Made by a program: the position numbers and the translations under genes. Positions 1 through 14,352 of a stretch of 64,000 bases of DNA are shown piece after piece; the first letter of the stretch is position 1; each line of letters begins with the position of its first letter. This stretch comes from Toxotes chatareus. Lineage: Eukaryota; Chordata; Actinopteri; Toxotidae. Below the pieces are notes generated by a model. The model searched no databases and had not been told where the DNA came from. It saw only the letters and a list, made by a program, of their open reading frames with translations. Location: positions 10,237,241 through 10,301,240 of the forward strand of contig CM028894.1 in assembly GCA_016801885.1 (NCBI GenBank), written 5' to 3'.

Positions 1-861
1 TTTACCTCGACATCAGTTACTACAACTCCCTCTGCCTCCTTTCTCCTCCCCTTAATACCCCCCGCTTTTTCATTATCATCTATAACAACTGTCTGTTGCA
101 TGTTTACAAGGCTGCTCATTTGAAATCATGGCATCAGTTTTCCTCTTCTCCCCGCAATGCCTGTGGAGCTACTCAGAGCAGAAGACCTCTACCCCCTAGT
201 GGCAAGGATGAGTAATGCAACTGATAGGTTACAGTAACAGTGTTGCTTCAATGGCAGGAAAAAGCTTGGTTGCGCACCACTGAGTACTTTGACTCATACT
301 CACATGAATGATATGGTTTTCGGAGTTCCCTTTTCAGCTTTATCAAACACATGCTGAGTAATGGTAATCCGAAATAGCAAAACGTCCAAAAAAGCACCTT
401 AATTGCAAAGAGTATGTGAAATTGGGTTTGAGGGCTTAAGTCACTGGTGTGTAGTGAATCCATGCATGTGTTGGTAAGATTACTTATTGTGCAGCCTGAT
501 CATACATATGCAAATGCTCTCTCATGATCCCAGAGCATTGAAAGAATTACAGCGAGCATCCGTCACACTGAAAGGCTCTATACTGGCCCATATAATCACT
601 CAGCTGAATTGAGGGCAAGTGGGAAAAAAAGGAAGTGTTTTTCTTTCTCTCCACATCAGCATTCAAAGACCAGAAAGGGAGAGGGAGAGAGCTCAATGTG
701 CTGCTGCGCAGATGCTTTTGAATCACTTTCAAAGACCTTTTCTTACCAAACACACCCCCCTATGTGCAGAGATCGGATACAGCTTTCTGGTAAATATTTG
801 ATAGTGTGGCCTTCTGTCTTTTAAACATGGAGGATGTCCGTGAAGAGCTGTTTTTAGGTCA

Positions 862-987
862 TCCAAGAAGAGTTGAACCATGGGCAGCTGGACTTGGTTG
901 CAGATCTTGAGAATAATCGGTTCACGTTTCACCTGTCATCCAATAGGACAACCAAGTCCACTTGCCCTCAATTCAACTCTTCTTGGA
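862..987. repeat. Imperfect inverted repeat, 39-bp arms
   Basis: The left arm (862-900) and the reverse complement of the right arm (949-987) match at about 33 of 39 positions. Both arms begin TCCAAGAAGAGTTGAA and end TGGACTTGGTTG, around a 48-bp spacer. The flanks also echo each other: a TTTTTAGGTC stretch occurs before the left arm and again near 1030-1040. The words around it (for example GACCTGGATGACTGAGAATCT) are, from memory, a common dispersed motif in teleost genomes. It is best read as a decayed palindromic repeat, not a gene. Confidence 0.6.
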
Positions 988-3525
988 CAATCATGACCTG
1001 GATGACTGAGAATCTTCAGAGACATCTTGTTTTTAGGTCAACTCCAAGACAGCTTTTCTTCTTCTCCTCCCTCTCCCTCCTTCTTGCTTGCTCCCAGTGT
1101 AAACCGCAAAGGACAGGATGCGATAGGTGGAGGAGATTTGTTTGAAATTTGCCCCAGTTCAGAGAAAAAGGTATCAAGGATGTGTGTGTAACTGTGTCAA
1201 GAGATAACGGAGGAGGCCCCCTGCCTCTCACTTTCCTCCCGCAGGGTACACACCAATTCAGGGCTTTCATCCGTGTTAAACAATGTGCCACCTTCTGTGA
1301 GAGAACAGGGGAGTGGAGATAACCCTGAGACAACTCCAGAAATTATGTTTGTTGATTTGATTTTGGGACTAAACTCATATGAAAATGCTGAAAAGTTATG
1401 GTGCATACCCAACCTCTGTGAGATCAGTTGGCGCCATCAGTGAGGGGTCACCGGGGACCCAGTTAATGGGAAATCGTTATGTAAATCCAATCTAATTAAA
1501 ATTAGAACCACACTAGTCAAGTCTAAGGTATGGATGGGGAGAAGGGACGTTAAATCATGCATAACCTAATTCACCGTCATGCAGCATTTCTCTTCGCACT
1601 CATATCTGGTTGCATCTCTGAATAAATCCAAACAAATAACCGAGCGGTGTTATTGGGCTCGGGTATGGCGGTTAGTTATTAGATGCGGACCCGTGTAAGC
1701 TTGCAGTTTAGAGTTTGTCCTTTCAAAAGCAAACTCACACTTGTTGTCTTTCAGGCCGAAGAAAAGATGCGAACGAGGCCTTAGTAGCTGCCATCACGTT
1801 TAACAACATGTCAGATTTCCTCTCAAATTTATCTCGCAGAATTATCCTAATAGCTCGTATGTGTGAGAGCCAAGCTGTGGGACGCTAGTTTTAACACCGT
1901 GATTGCAGAGTCTGTCATCTGATTAGGAGGCTCAACTCCTTCTGATACATGGCAACTCTGAGCCTGTGTGGGTGTAATGTACAGTATGGGTACTGTATGT
2001 ACGTGTGGAGATGGAGGAAGAGAGGGAGACTTTTTAATTTAATCTGTTTCAATGTCATGCATTCATATGTCTCCAGCCCACATAGGATTACCACATGCAT
2101 GCACACATTATCTTGCAGTTTGCACTCTAACTATTAATGTATTTCTAATTATAATAATCTCTCACTTCTAATTAAACATTTGTTTGGCATTTTCACCTCG
2201 ATTGGACTTGAATGAAAGAGGGTGGATGACATATCTAATGAGGGTCCATGGTTGGATTGAAGTTGGAGGTGGGGGAAGTGATAAATACAAGTTTCATTTC
2301 AAAACACTGAGCAAACAGTGATTGTGAGTGCTGTGATTCTAGGCAAGGCTATTAAGTTAAGTTTATTCAAAAAATAAAATGACCTGTAACATACAGGATG
2401 GTCAGATCTTTGAAAAGGAAGAAATGCAAAAGAGGTGATTGAGCAAAATGAAATCTTTCTTTTGAGCAGGAAAGATGTTTTGTCTCTAATGCCTCTGGCA
2501 ATTTAGGCAACGTTTCTCTTACATTTTTCATTAACACAGCAGAAACTAATGAGGCACTAATTCAAATAAATGTCCTGTTGTGACAATATTGTTAACAGCT
2601 GATAAAAATTCAATCAGTTTACATATTGGGGATAGAGCCTCAGCTTCCAAAAGGGGGAATGACAGTTTGGGAAACACTGGATTAGACCATTAATTGGATT
2701 GTGCTGGAATACACTGCTCTTTAATTAAGATCCAGAGTTTGTTCAGGTTTTTCACAAATCACATACTTTATCAGGTAGATTTGATCTGTTGGTGTATACA
2801 CTGACTGAACCTTCCTCCTTCTGCAGCTAATGTTACTGTATTTATTGTATTGGCTGTTTCATGCCTCTGTCACACCAAATTTTTCATATCGCAAATCTCC
2901 CACCCTAATCTGTCACAGTAAATTAATTCTCAACAAGTCACTGAAAACAGTATAATAGTGACTCTTTGATGAGGCATATTCACATTTCTGTTTGAGAATT
3001 GAAGACATATTTGTAAACGAGTGCTCTCATAGATTTGATGTCAATACACAGTGCTTAAATGGCCTTTTGAAAAGTGCTACTGTTTCAGTTGCCTTTGAAC
3101 TCACTAACTCCTGCAGCCTAAGTGATCTGAAGTGATGGTTACAGGCCGTTTGTACAGCTGTGAAGTGTATGTGTGTGTGTGGTGTTATGTTACCCAGGCT
3201 TCCACTTAATGTTAATGTTAACACACATTGTAGTGATGTACCACCCAGAGTACTCTTGCTGTACAGTATGTATAAATATAAGTATAAATATTAAGGCAGA
3301 CAATAAAGTTAGATCATCTGCATATAGTTTGTGAACAAGAACGTCAGCAACTTGGAAAGTTTTGAACTGAAAGTTTAATTTGAAGATAAGTTTTGTCTTG
3401 TGTTCTTATAACTTATGTGTGCTCTTTAGACTGCATTGGTGTGTCTGTGACTCTGTGTGTGTGGGGCGGGGGGGGGCTCTGTATGTTTGTGTGCGATTTG
3501 GCATATGTTTGTGGATGGTCTACAG

Positions 3526-3729
3526 CAGAGGTGTCAAACCTGTTCCACAAAGGGCCGGTGTGGCTGCAGGTTTTTGTTCCAACCAATCAAGAACACACAG
3601 TTTGACCAATCAACTGTCAGAAGACTGAGATCAGTTGATTAAATGAGTCAAGTCAGGTGTGCTGCTGCTTGGTTGGAACAAAAAACTGCAGCCACACCGG
3701 CCCTTTGTGGAACAGGTTTGACACCTCTG
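3526..3729. mobile_element. Non-autonomous hAT-type MITE (204 bp)
   Basis: The element runs from CAGAGGTGTCAAACC to its reverse complement. The terminal inverted repeats are about 61 bp with one mismatch. It is flanked on both sides by the same 8-bp word GTCTACAG (3518-3525 and 3730-3737), which reads as a target-site duplication. Termini starting CAGAG and an 8-bp duplication are typical of the hAT superfamily. There is no coding capacity in the 80-bp centre, so it would have needed a transposase in trans. The near-identity of the arms suggests a fairly recent insertion. Confidence 0.9.
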
Positions 3730-5521
3730 GTCTACAGGGTCCTGTTCAGCTCATGCAGAACACGCTGAGGGACAGTATCAGGTTACCGTGCATCACTGCG
3801 TGCAGACAGCTGTGGAACAGTTGTTTTTGATCATGGAACAAAGCATTGTGTGGATTCCTACCTCAGCAAATCTTTTGAGTGTGTACACGCACAGTATATA
3901 TGCACGATTGTGTGTGTGTGTGTGCGTGCGTGTGTGTGTATATATGTATTTGTGTATAGGTGTGCATAGGCATTAACATCTTCTCAAGCTCATCTGCAAT
4001 TGTGTGTTGCATTTGCAGGGGAACAGCATGTCCCCATTCTCTCTGATGTCTGTTTGTGCTCAGACAGCAAGGTCAGCCTGACTCAGACAGACAAGCAGAA
4101 AGCTCTGGAATCACCTCTTCCTCCCCTAAAGGCTGCACACACACCTTCAGCTGCCCATAGCCCCCAGTGAACTAATATCCACCTGTGATTAACCTCGCAT
4201 TACTGAACCCGACGTGTTATCGTCTGGAATTCAGAGCCTTTAGGCTGCACTGACTCACAGTGTAGCCTCATAAAACGCACCATTAAACAATTATGAGGCT
4301 TTATGACTGCACCACCTGACTGTAAGCACATCCACAGCCAGTGTTGTCTTTGGAGGTGGGCAAAAGGGGAATAGGTTTCATACGGGATGCAGCAGGGGCT
4401 GATTACCCCGCCAAAATTATTGACCTTTAATCTCTCTGGTTCCCAGGCCTGTTTTTTATGTGGCAACAGTGAAACGCTGAAGGAGCTGGATATTGTCCAA
4501 ATAAGAACAGCTTGCATAGTTAGGACAAGTATTACATGCTGTAATGAGTCATACACAAGGAAACAAGCTTGATTTCAAAATTCTGTGAGGGATTGAAAAA
4601 TATTTTAAAAACAAAGAGGCACTAACTCACCTTCTAAACAGCATTAAGGGAGACCAGTTGCAACCAGTTGTATCCCCTTTTTCGTGTATGTGGCTTTTTT
4701 CCCTCTGGCAATGATCCCAAGTTTGCGATGTGGAGCCAGTGTGGAGTCACACTGCACAGAAAGCTGCAGTGTGTTCAACTTTGACTTCTGCTGCATTGAC
4801 CTTTGTGAGTCTAGCCAGTGGCTAAAGGGTGCTGCTGTTGCAAAGAACTTAGGAGAAACACAAACTCAAAATTTGCAAATTTATGAACAGCTAATGCGGA
4901 CACAATCCAGACTAATGACATGTAACAAAACTTGCAAATAACCAAGTTACCAGCAGTTTGCTTTTTCCAAGCACAGGTCAGCATCTGCCCATCAACCAAT
5001 CACCCAAATGTGTAATCCTGCTTTTCCCTGTAGTCAGTTTCACAGTTTAACACTTCCTCCCAAACCAAACTGCCTCTCTAAAGTAAGGTATGGGATAGTG
5101 AAGTGTTATTAACTAGATAAAATTATTCTTTGAGAGTTTTGTTTTCATGTTTCGAGTGGTTTTGTAATAAAGCTGAAGATAATTTCATTGACATAGTTCA
5201 GAGTTAATTTTCTAGTGTGTACCTCTTGTGAGGAGGTGTGAGTGATGATGAATACAAATAGGTCAAGTCTTCTCCGAGCTCACCTGATCGCTTTTGTATG
5301 TGTGTGCATATTTTATGTGTGTTTCATGTGGCTGGTGTTAGCAGTGCCTGTCTAAGTCTTCCTGCAGGTCACGGCTCATATCCTCCTTCATATTTTAAGC
5401 AAGAAATTCTCCCAATAAAGCTGCATTTTACTGGCGTCAGATCGTTTGCCTGTAAAATGGTGCATTGACTTTATTCCCCTCCCATCCTTCTGATTCTTAT
5501 TCATTTGCAACCTGAGATACC

Positions 5522-5525
<4 letters not shown>

Positions 5526-5609
<84 letters not shown>
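5526..5609. repeat. (TG)42 microsatellite
   Basis: Uninterrupted TG dinucleotides for 84 bp. Any long frame read through it (poly Cys-Val on this strand, poly Thr-His on the other) is an artefact. A second TG tract starts 110 bp downstream. Confidence 0.98.
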
Positions 5610-5612
<3 letters not shown>

Positions 5613-5717
5613 AAGAGAAAAATGAGCTCCTGTCAAGAGGCTCTGTGTAATGTATTGTAACCTTCTAACAAGATGGCCACATCCTGGTCGGTGACATTGT
5701 GACATACAGTACAGAAC

Positions 5718-5718
<1 letters not shown>

Positions 5719-5786
<68 letters not shown>
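5719..5786. repeat. (TG)34 microsatellite with a short AG tail
   Basis: Pure TG repeat of 68 bp followed directly by a short AG run to about 5795. It is in the same orientation as the tract at 5526, with 109 bp of unique sequence between them. Confidence 0.98.
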
Positions 5787-5795
<9 letters not shown>

Positions 5796-7986
5796 CTATG
5801 TGTTTCAGCTCAGGGGAGCTAATAAGGTTTCAACCAACAGAACAATGTATCACAATGAAGGTCACAAGTTCAGTCCTTGTGTGTAATGTCACACTGGTGA
5901 CATTAAGGCAGACGACCTCTTTAACTCAGTTACCTTGGTCTTTGAAACACTATTTTTTAAGTTTTTTGTGTTTTTGGGGGGTTTTTTTTGGTCAAACCCA
6001 CTGGTAAGGCCTCAGCTTTGATAAATGGTACACACTTAACCAGGTGAGCCACTGAAACACTATAATGTTCCCCAAGCCTCAGTTACAGTGTGAAATCTTA
6101 TCTCCTACAGGTTAATGTTCTCTTTCAAAACATGTGAAGGGCAATCAGCCTCACAAGTGGGGGACACAGAGAGGAAATCAAAGAGCAGGGAAATCAAAGG
6201 ATCTCTTTAAAAACTTCTTAGCCTTCACTTTTTTTTTGTTGTTGTATCATATATGTGATTTCATCCAAGGACCCTATTAACCCTCAGGGTGAACTTTTGT
6301 CGCCCTCTCAGGTATCCTCATCTCTGTGTGTGATGAGGGAGACGGGGTCAGCTGTTTTTATCCCCAGCCGAGACTGTGAGCTTCTTTGTCGATCTGGTCC
6401 CTGGAGAGGTGACTGTAATAGCATTTTCTGTAGAAATCATAGGACAAGATACAGCTGGGGCTGGGGTCAGCGTGTAGGAGAGGAGGCCAATATGGCCATG
6501 GGACTGTAACACAATAACTCACTCAGCCAATGGCTCCTTTAATCACGGTGGTGCATGTTAAATTAGAGCTGCTTGTAACCATTTGTGGGTCGAACGTGTA
6601 TTGATATCTGAGCATGTGTGAAGATCAATGCTATGTTATTTATGTAGGTACTAATGAAAACAAGGTCACTGCATCACATATTAACATACTGTCAACATCT
6701 TGAATTGTTAACATTATATTCATAACACTAATATGTATTAAAACCTCTGTTATATTGCCTAGAACTTTAATTATTAATCACAGTGCAAATATCTTACAAC
6801 ATGTAATCTAATAACACATAATCAAATCTCATGCTCTTATAATACATGCCACATGGTGCGTGGTATGACATGCCACAGCTGTGAATGTAGGCCAGCCAAT
6901 GGCTTATCGCACTGCACTGGCTCTCTCCATCAGGAAATCTAAACAAGGACAACCTGTCTGAGGGCTCATTGTCTGCCTGTCACACTGTCGTGCATTTCAA
7001 TCAGTCATCTCCTTAATAATGTCCTTGTTATTGATCGCAGTTGGGAAATGATTTGCTTGCTTCTGATGTGTCTGTTTGTTGTCCTCCGCATTGACACGGG
7101 CCATGTAAGAACAATTATTGGTCTTGATTCTTTTTTTTTCTTTTTTTTGCTGCCGGTGCAGCTTCTTTAGTCAGCTGTGTTGTCTGGGCCATTTAATCCT
7201 AAAGCACCTTGAATTAAGGGAGTCATTTTAATGATTATGCGTGCCTATCTGTGGTTCTGGCTTTATTTGTTAACTGGTATTCTTACAGTCTATTGCTAAT
7301 AATAACCTGAACTTGTTTCTCAGTTTAATAGAAGAAAAAGATGAAACGTTATCAGTCCTCAGTTAAAAAAAATTAATCAGTTTTCGTTTCAGTTTTTCAC
7401 TGTTCATTGAGATAAGTGTCCTTGTTGCTTTCGATTATCCACCACCGAAAACTTTGACAGTAACAGCAATACACTTAACAGTAAACAGTGGGGTTTTTTT
7501 CACCAAACTTTATATAAATAAAACTAAAAATAATCATATGAGACAATTTTTAGACTATTTCATCTCTTTTAAAATAAGTTGTGCATGACAGTTCACTCTT
7601 GACTAGAGTAGTTATCCAGAAGAAGCTAATAATTAGACCCTGAATTAAACTATTGAATGAAATTTTTTAAATAGGTTGTGTCGACCACTTTTAGCTGAAC
7701 AGAAGGTGATGAATATACATAGGACATACACAGCAGAATGCGACCCTCAAGCTTTAATGTGTATGTCAAAACTAAATTAGAATGCTAATAAATAAGCTAC
7801 TGAACTGAAAGGGATTCAGTTCAACAAGAGTAACGACAGCCTGTGAAGTGAAGTGAGTACAGTAACTGACGCCAAACCACTGATGAAACAATGTTTTGTT
7901 TGCACTTGACCCTTTTGAACCATTTGTTTGGTGTACCAGAGCATTTCCAGGAGAAAAGTCAGTAACAATGGGAGTTTGTGGAGCTG

Positions 7987-7987
<1 letters not shown>

Positions 7988-8067
<80 letters not shown>
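7988..8067. repeat. Compound (TG)n(AG)n microsatellite
   Basis: TG dinucleotides run from 7988 to 8047 and switch without interruption to AG dinucleotides up to 8067. Confidence 0.97.
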
Positions 8068-11000
8068 CACGCATATCCCCATGCCAGCAGGTCTGGCAAT
8101 AGACTCTGACACACTGCCTACTGTTTAGAGGCTTTGGGGGATAAAAAGGTCCATCCAGCAACTTAAGTCCTGGGGGATTCTTGCTTGCAATTATCTACAA
8201 TGTTGTGACATTTCCATGCTGTGAGAGAAATAAAAAAAATATTACTGCTCCAATTCAGATGCCTGTTGTGGAGTGCATTAGCTGTTCATATCCAAATAAC
8301 CTATCTTTACTGGGTTACATCCCTGCAGGCTATCACTGAAGGGTAATCCACTCTGCTGCCTCCGGTGTCATGAGTCTAATGGAGGCTTGTGCATTGGAAT
8401 CAAAGTGCCAAAAACTGTATGCTGAATAAATAGTGCTCCCTGTCTCCTCTATGCACCGTAAACCTAATACATGGTTAATCGACATGGCAAGCCGTTAAGA
8501 AGAGATGGGGCCTCGCCTGGTTGAGGAGCAGAGAGTCAGGACTGCAGAGGCAATGATAAAGTAAATGCTCTCAATGTCTGCTCTGGGTCTGCAGGTGCAG
8601 AACAGCTACACTTTACATACAAAGAAGAGATAAAGATTTTTGTTGAACTTTACACATCCTGTATTTGATACCAGTGCCTGTTTATTTCTTTGTCTTTTTA
8701 TTTTTTTTTTACACAAGGTCCAGGAACTTTCCACAGCTTTCAGCTAAAATTTGTGGCCCTAGTTGCTCACTTGGCATGGAGATGGTTACTGTCAGTATAA
8801 AAATTCTGCTGAGGAAGGCCATGAGCTGTGGCTGAAAGCTTTGGAAACACTGGATCAGTGAATCAAGGAATTTATTGTGGATCGTTGCTGATTAGTTGAG
8901 AGTAAAATCTTAATTTTTTTTCTATGTGAGTTCAAGCTCACCTTAAAGCAGCTATATTCAATATTTTCGTAGTGACAATGGATTGAGTGACAAATTATAA
9001 CTGTGAAAGGTGTTGCTCATAGTGACGAACCCATAGGGAATTATGACCTGACTCTGCAGTTCCCCTCAGCTCTGCACTGTGCTCCTAGTTTTACAGCTCA
9101 CAACTTTACTACTTTGATTCACTTGAACAGCTGGTACGCAAGTTGGGTAAAGGTTAGGCTTACATCAGCAACAAAGCTACGTACAGCATAGGTCTGTGTC
9201 CTGTCCTATAGACTCTCAGGAAATCAGACTGAGATTGTCATGGCAATCTATCTTGTGTCTTTGTTGGCCTGTTGTGGTTTCTGTATTGGTCTCTGTAGAG
9301 TACTGCATTGGCTTTTGTGATTTGTCATCGCTGTCACTCAACTGTCAAATATTGTTTCATGCTACCAAGAGCCACTGACAGACACTGAAGACCCAGCCAG
9401 TTTACTGCACACTCCACAAAGGTTCCTGGATGTGTGCACTGGACTTACATATGGATAAACCTTGTCTATAATATCAAATAGACTTTTTTTAGCTGCACAT
9501 ACAGCACCTCTCACTTGGCTGTGCTCTTTTCTTTCTAAAAATCCTCTATAAAAGACTTCCTGCCAAATATCTAGTTGACAGCTGAAATTTTAAAGGCGTG
9601 GCTTTTACATGCCATTTGATGAATCATTCCCCTCTTTCTTTTTATTTCCACTTTTTCATGTATGTTATAAAGAAGAGTCTGCTCTCCTCACAGGAGCTCT
9701 GTAAGGATTTGCACTGAGACAGTGACACAGTTAATGATGAGCGCTACAATAGTGAGGTGAAGGTGGCCAAGAATGAGGGAGAGAGGTACTTGTCTTTGTA
9801 ATGGAAATGAACAGAAGTTTAACTCTGTGTCAGAATTTTTATGGCAGCTAACTACACTTGTACTGTACCTGAGATAACCTCCAGCCCTTTGAAGATCAAA
9901 TGCAACACTCCCATCTTAATCCTCCTTCCAAGATTATATCTATTTACATCTCTAACCACACCAAAGTGAAATTATGATCTTGTGTGCACTGTCTGAATTC
10001 ACAGGGAATTGCAGAGATTGGTATGAAGGGCCATGCGTCATGTCAGATGGGATTCTGCAGACTTTGTGATCTGCTCTAATCCACAAAGGATACAGAATAG
10101 AAGATGTTCTGTATTCACATTGTATTTGCCTGCAACATATAAAGCTGCAGAGAGAAATAGCGGAAATAGAACACCCTGTCTCACATTTTTTTTTTCTGTT
10201 GCTGACCCACACATCCAGTTCATTATTTTTGAAGATGTTGGAACAGAGGGTTCACAAGTGGCCGAACCTGCGGCGAACAAAGTGGTCCAGAGACCAAATC
10301 GAAACGGCATGAAGAAAAAAGGAAGTAAGACTGGAGGCAGCAGCTTAGTCTGCTTTTTTTTTCTTATAATTCTAATATTTGAGCGGAAGGTTTATTGCTT
10401 GGCATTTTAAAGCTGCAGATAAGTGCATTATCTTAAAGTGCTGCTCTCTGGAAACAAGAAATTCACAGTAGTTGTTATGTTCCGTCACGCTCAGAAACTT
10501 GTTTCATTTTCATGCCGGGTCACTGGTCGATTTGAAGCATGTAATGATGTGTAGAATAGATGTCCTGCCTGCCCACTCATTGTCTGTCATTTTGAATAAG
10601 AATGTCAAATTCTTCACACCTGACACAGGTATTTTGGTCTTGTAGCATCTTAAGGGAATCCTGCATAGTATGGTTTTAAAATCCCATTAATGTCTTCTGA
10701 TTACATCCTGTACAAAAGCAAAATTCTGCAGACAAACATTCTCACATTAGCTGAAGCAGAATTTTTCAGTGAAAAGAGTACAGTGTCATTTGAAGGCAGG
10801 GAGCAAGTGACCTCTTATGGGGATGGTAAACATAAATTGTTAGAACAGGTCAAAACTCCAGCAACATTTGTGGTATAAAGAGCAATTTTATTGTTAAGTG
10901 TGCATTTAATGATTTGTCAGTGTAACTAAAAGCAGGGCTCTTAAAAAACCCTCAGCAAACCAGAGTTTACAGAAATGTAATGATCCCTGACCTAGGAAAT

Positions 11001-14000
11001 TACATTTCAAAATATGTGCATTAGAGTTCCCGAGAATTTTCGATGCAACTGAATGATAATGAGAAATAAATAAGCTGCTATAGTAAATGAGTCATATTGT
11101 GTGTGTGTCAAGGTTGGTCCAGGTTTATACAGTGCTTCTCACTCTCCTCCATAGCTACTCTACACTAATGATAAATGACATTTTACAATTGTTAAAAGGT
11201 AATATTTCCATCGTGACTCTACAATGCTGTATGAAGCAAAGAGAGAGTCTGGCCCTTTTTTTAAAGATGCAAACGGTTATTAAAAGGTTGGAAAAACTCG
11301 CAAGGATGCAGACATGATTTTAAGTTGTAAGCTGTTGCAAGACATTTTAAAGAAACTGTTGATCCAGTCTCAACCCTTTGTTTCTGTGTCGTCCAAGAGA
11401 TTACCATGCAGAGGTGGTAATGTTAATCAAAAACAACTTGGTCTTCCTTCAAACATGTGACCTTCCCACACCCTTAGACTGGGTACACGCAGCTTTCACA
11501 CTGAGAGAGAATCTCACAGTTGAAAGGGAAGAAATCTGTCAATTATCCTTACACACAGTATGCAGGTTCTTTTCATACAGTCAAGAATCTCTTAATAATT
11601 AGGTGGTGAAATGTACATAAAAGTGTTCAGATACTTTAGTTATATTAAAGGCTTGTGAGGCCTGGTCCATTCAGATTAGCAGCTCACAGAACTCGTGGAC
11701 TTCAGTGTAACTACAGTGGGAATAATAGACAAGTGCTCTGGGACTGTTTTCTGCTGTTGTAGCTTTTTTTTCTTTGTTTGGTTGTCATGCCTGTTAAAAG
11801 ATAATGCAAGAACATTTATTTTAAATTTTCCTTAAGTTTTTTATATTACACCATTGCAAAATGTATATCAGTTATCCAAGAAAAAAAAGTAGCCTTTAAA
11901 GATCTTAATTGTGACACACTGCATTAGAAATCCTGACATTTTTATGGCTGGTGTTTTACATTGGTTTTTATCTACTTTGCATTCTGAACTGTTGGTGGCA
12001 GTATAGGTCAGGATGCTGACACCATAACAAATAAGGGATCTGACTCATACTTTCAGTGTTCACTTTATCATAATCTCCACCAGGGGCTGTCCAAGCATCA
12101 CCCTCCATTCATCCATTCATCCTTTACTGATGCATGAAAAGAATTTGAAGAAGTGACAGTGCAATGGCACGAAGATCCAACTTTAGCCATCTGTGTGGTT
12201 AGAGTTAGCTGGTCCACAGACACTATACAGTGTATGTGAGTAATAATTAAGCCAATATTAAGCCAACGTGTGCATTACAGTCTCAGCCAGGTCAGCTTAC
12301 AGTAACTAAGCAGGTAGTTTCAGTGGATTGTTGAAAAATATGTTGTGATTGCAAGTGGCAGAACTACATGTCCACATGTGCAGTATATGTACAGTATCTG
12401 TAAAATGTGAATATGAAAAACATACAGTTTCCTGATGTTGCATACTCTTCCTCATGTCATTTAGCTTTTTTTTTCTTATGCTGAACAGATGGCCTTGTTG
12501 TGATTGGACGCAGATGGGGTTTCTGTGGTAATATCAAACATCCCACACAATGTTACAGTATATTTGCCCCAGCTTTGACTCCCAAGCAGAAATTATTTCA
12601 AAGCTTTATTGTCTGCTGCTGTCCCAAGTGTGTCAGTGCAGCTTAGACTGAAACAAGCAAGAAATAAGCCAGAAGGACCCTGGTTTTTCAGTAAATTTCT
12701 GGCATTATTGCACAGTCGTATGGCTCAACATGAAATGTCTTTGAATTACCTCTCATGGATCAACCAAAGTCTTTTCCATGCAGATATTTATCTTTTTATG
12801 TTTGTTGATGTGGCGGTGCTGAGATTCAGAGGAGCCTTGCAGAGGTGTCATGGGAATGATTCAGTTAAACATCTGTGATGGGAGGTGCCCACTTAATAAC
12901 CTCAGTGACATCCTCTCTCTCTTACTCACCCATCTTTTTCTGATTTTACATACACACTTTTTCACATAGGACACTTATATTTCATCCTGTGTTTTAGTAA
13001 ATAAGAAATCACTAGTATTTTCCAGTGGCTGTTTTTTATGAAAATATTCCTCATATAATGACAAGCAACCACTCCAGTGATGCTTTGCAAGAAATGCAGC
13101 AGATAAATAGCCACTGACAGTGTGGCAAAGATCCATTAGATGGATGCTGGTGGTGCATTTTTGGTCATGAGCGAGCTTGGCAATGATTATAAGCCTGGTG
13201 AGAGCAGTTACCAGATGGACTGGAAGAGACAACCTATCTCTGTCAGTTCATCTGTGGGCAAATGTGTTTTTATGTTGTTTTCTTTTTTACCAGTGCTTCC
13301 TTTGTGCACTTGGACCTGACAGTGGGTTTAGCTCATGGGTACTTAAGAATGCAGAAAGCCAGACACTAGAAATGTCTTCTCCTTTGATGTATCTTATTAA
13401 AAAAAGAAGAAATTTTTATCTTTTCTAGAATGACAGAAAAATGTAAAAACATTTCTGTTCATGTGTGGAGCTTTATGCTCTACACCAGCTCTTGGGAATT
13501 CAGTTCAGAGCCCTTTTGATGTCATGAAACGCGACATGAAAGAGTTCTTACCTTTAAACCACATTCTTCACATAATTGCACTGAGCCAAATCTTTTTTGA
13601 CAAACTCTTATATTTTCCTGACTAGATTCAACATTTCATAAAAAGTCAACAAACAGGGGATTCTGTGTTTGCTTTCATTAGACTTATAGCCAGTGTGACG
13701 GAGTCCCCCAGGGACACATCCCGGGGCCCTTGAACATGTGAAAGAGTTAGAACTCGAGCCAGATGGGTCACAGCAAGGCTTTTAATCCCTCCCTGAACCT
13801 CCTGCACGCTACGTGTAATTGATCATTATAAATCATTTTATATTATGTATTAGCCGTGGAAGGGGGTCAGAAGTCTTAGTGCAAGGAGAGGATTCAAAGC
13901 CATTTTCATCATGCACATTAACAGAAGAGGCTCGGTTTTCACGTAACGGTTACTCTTGTAGTGATCCACGTATATACTGTCAATCCTCCTTGATTCGCAT

Positions 14001-14099
14001 GTTAAACTGATGTACATTGCACAATGATGCAAGGTTGCCAAGGTTTTTTAGGGCTGGCAGTGTTGGTCTGGAGGATGAGGCTTATTTACTTTGGTGATG

Positions 14100-14352
14100 G
14101 TCCAGCTTCTACTCTAGCACCAGTAGCAGGGTGATTGAAATTTGGTGCAGACGTTTGTGTTCTCCTCAGGATGACTTACAGATGGATCACTCTGGTGATC
14201 CATTAACTTTTTGTCTTGTACCAGTGTAAGGTAAAAAATTTAAATATGTCTAAAACTTTGGTTTATGACCATATATGTTCCCATCAGTTAGCATGCTGAT
14301 GTTAGCATTTAGCTGAAAGCACCACTGTGCCTCATAGAGCCACTGGCATGAC
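14100..14352. repeat. Copy of a dispersed percomorph repeat
   Basis: The block contains phrases I recognise from a repeat scattered through percomorph genomes: TTTGGTGCAGA near 14140, a TCCTCAGGATGA stretch, GGTGATCCATTAACTTTTTGTCT, TTTGGTTTATGACCA, and at its end GTTAGCATGCTGATG followed by AGCTGAAAGCACCACTGTGCCT. The central part of the usual family seems to be missing. A related piece in the opposite orientation lies near 62700-62925. The assignment rests on memory of the family, not on an alignment. Confidence 0.55.

Noticed and set aside
5388..5705. 105-codon minus-strand frame with a long Thr-His run
   Set aside because: Pure translation of the (TG)42 microsatellite.
8700..8860. Possible inverted repeat (CCACAGCTTTCAGCT against AGCTGTGGCTGAAAGC)
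   Set aside because: The pairing is broken by insertions and there are no target duplications. Too weak to call an element.
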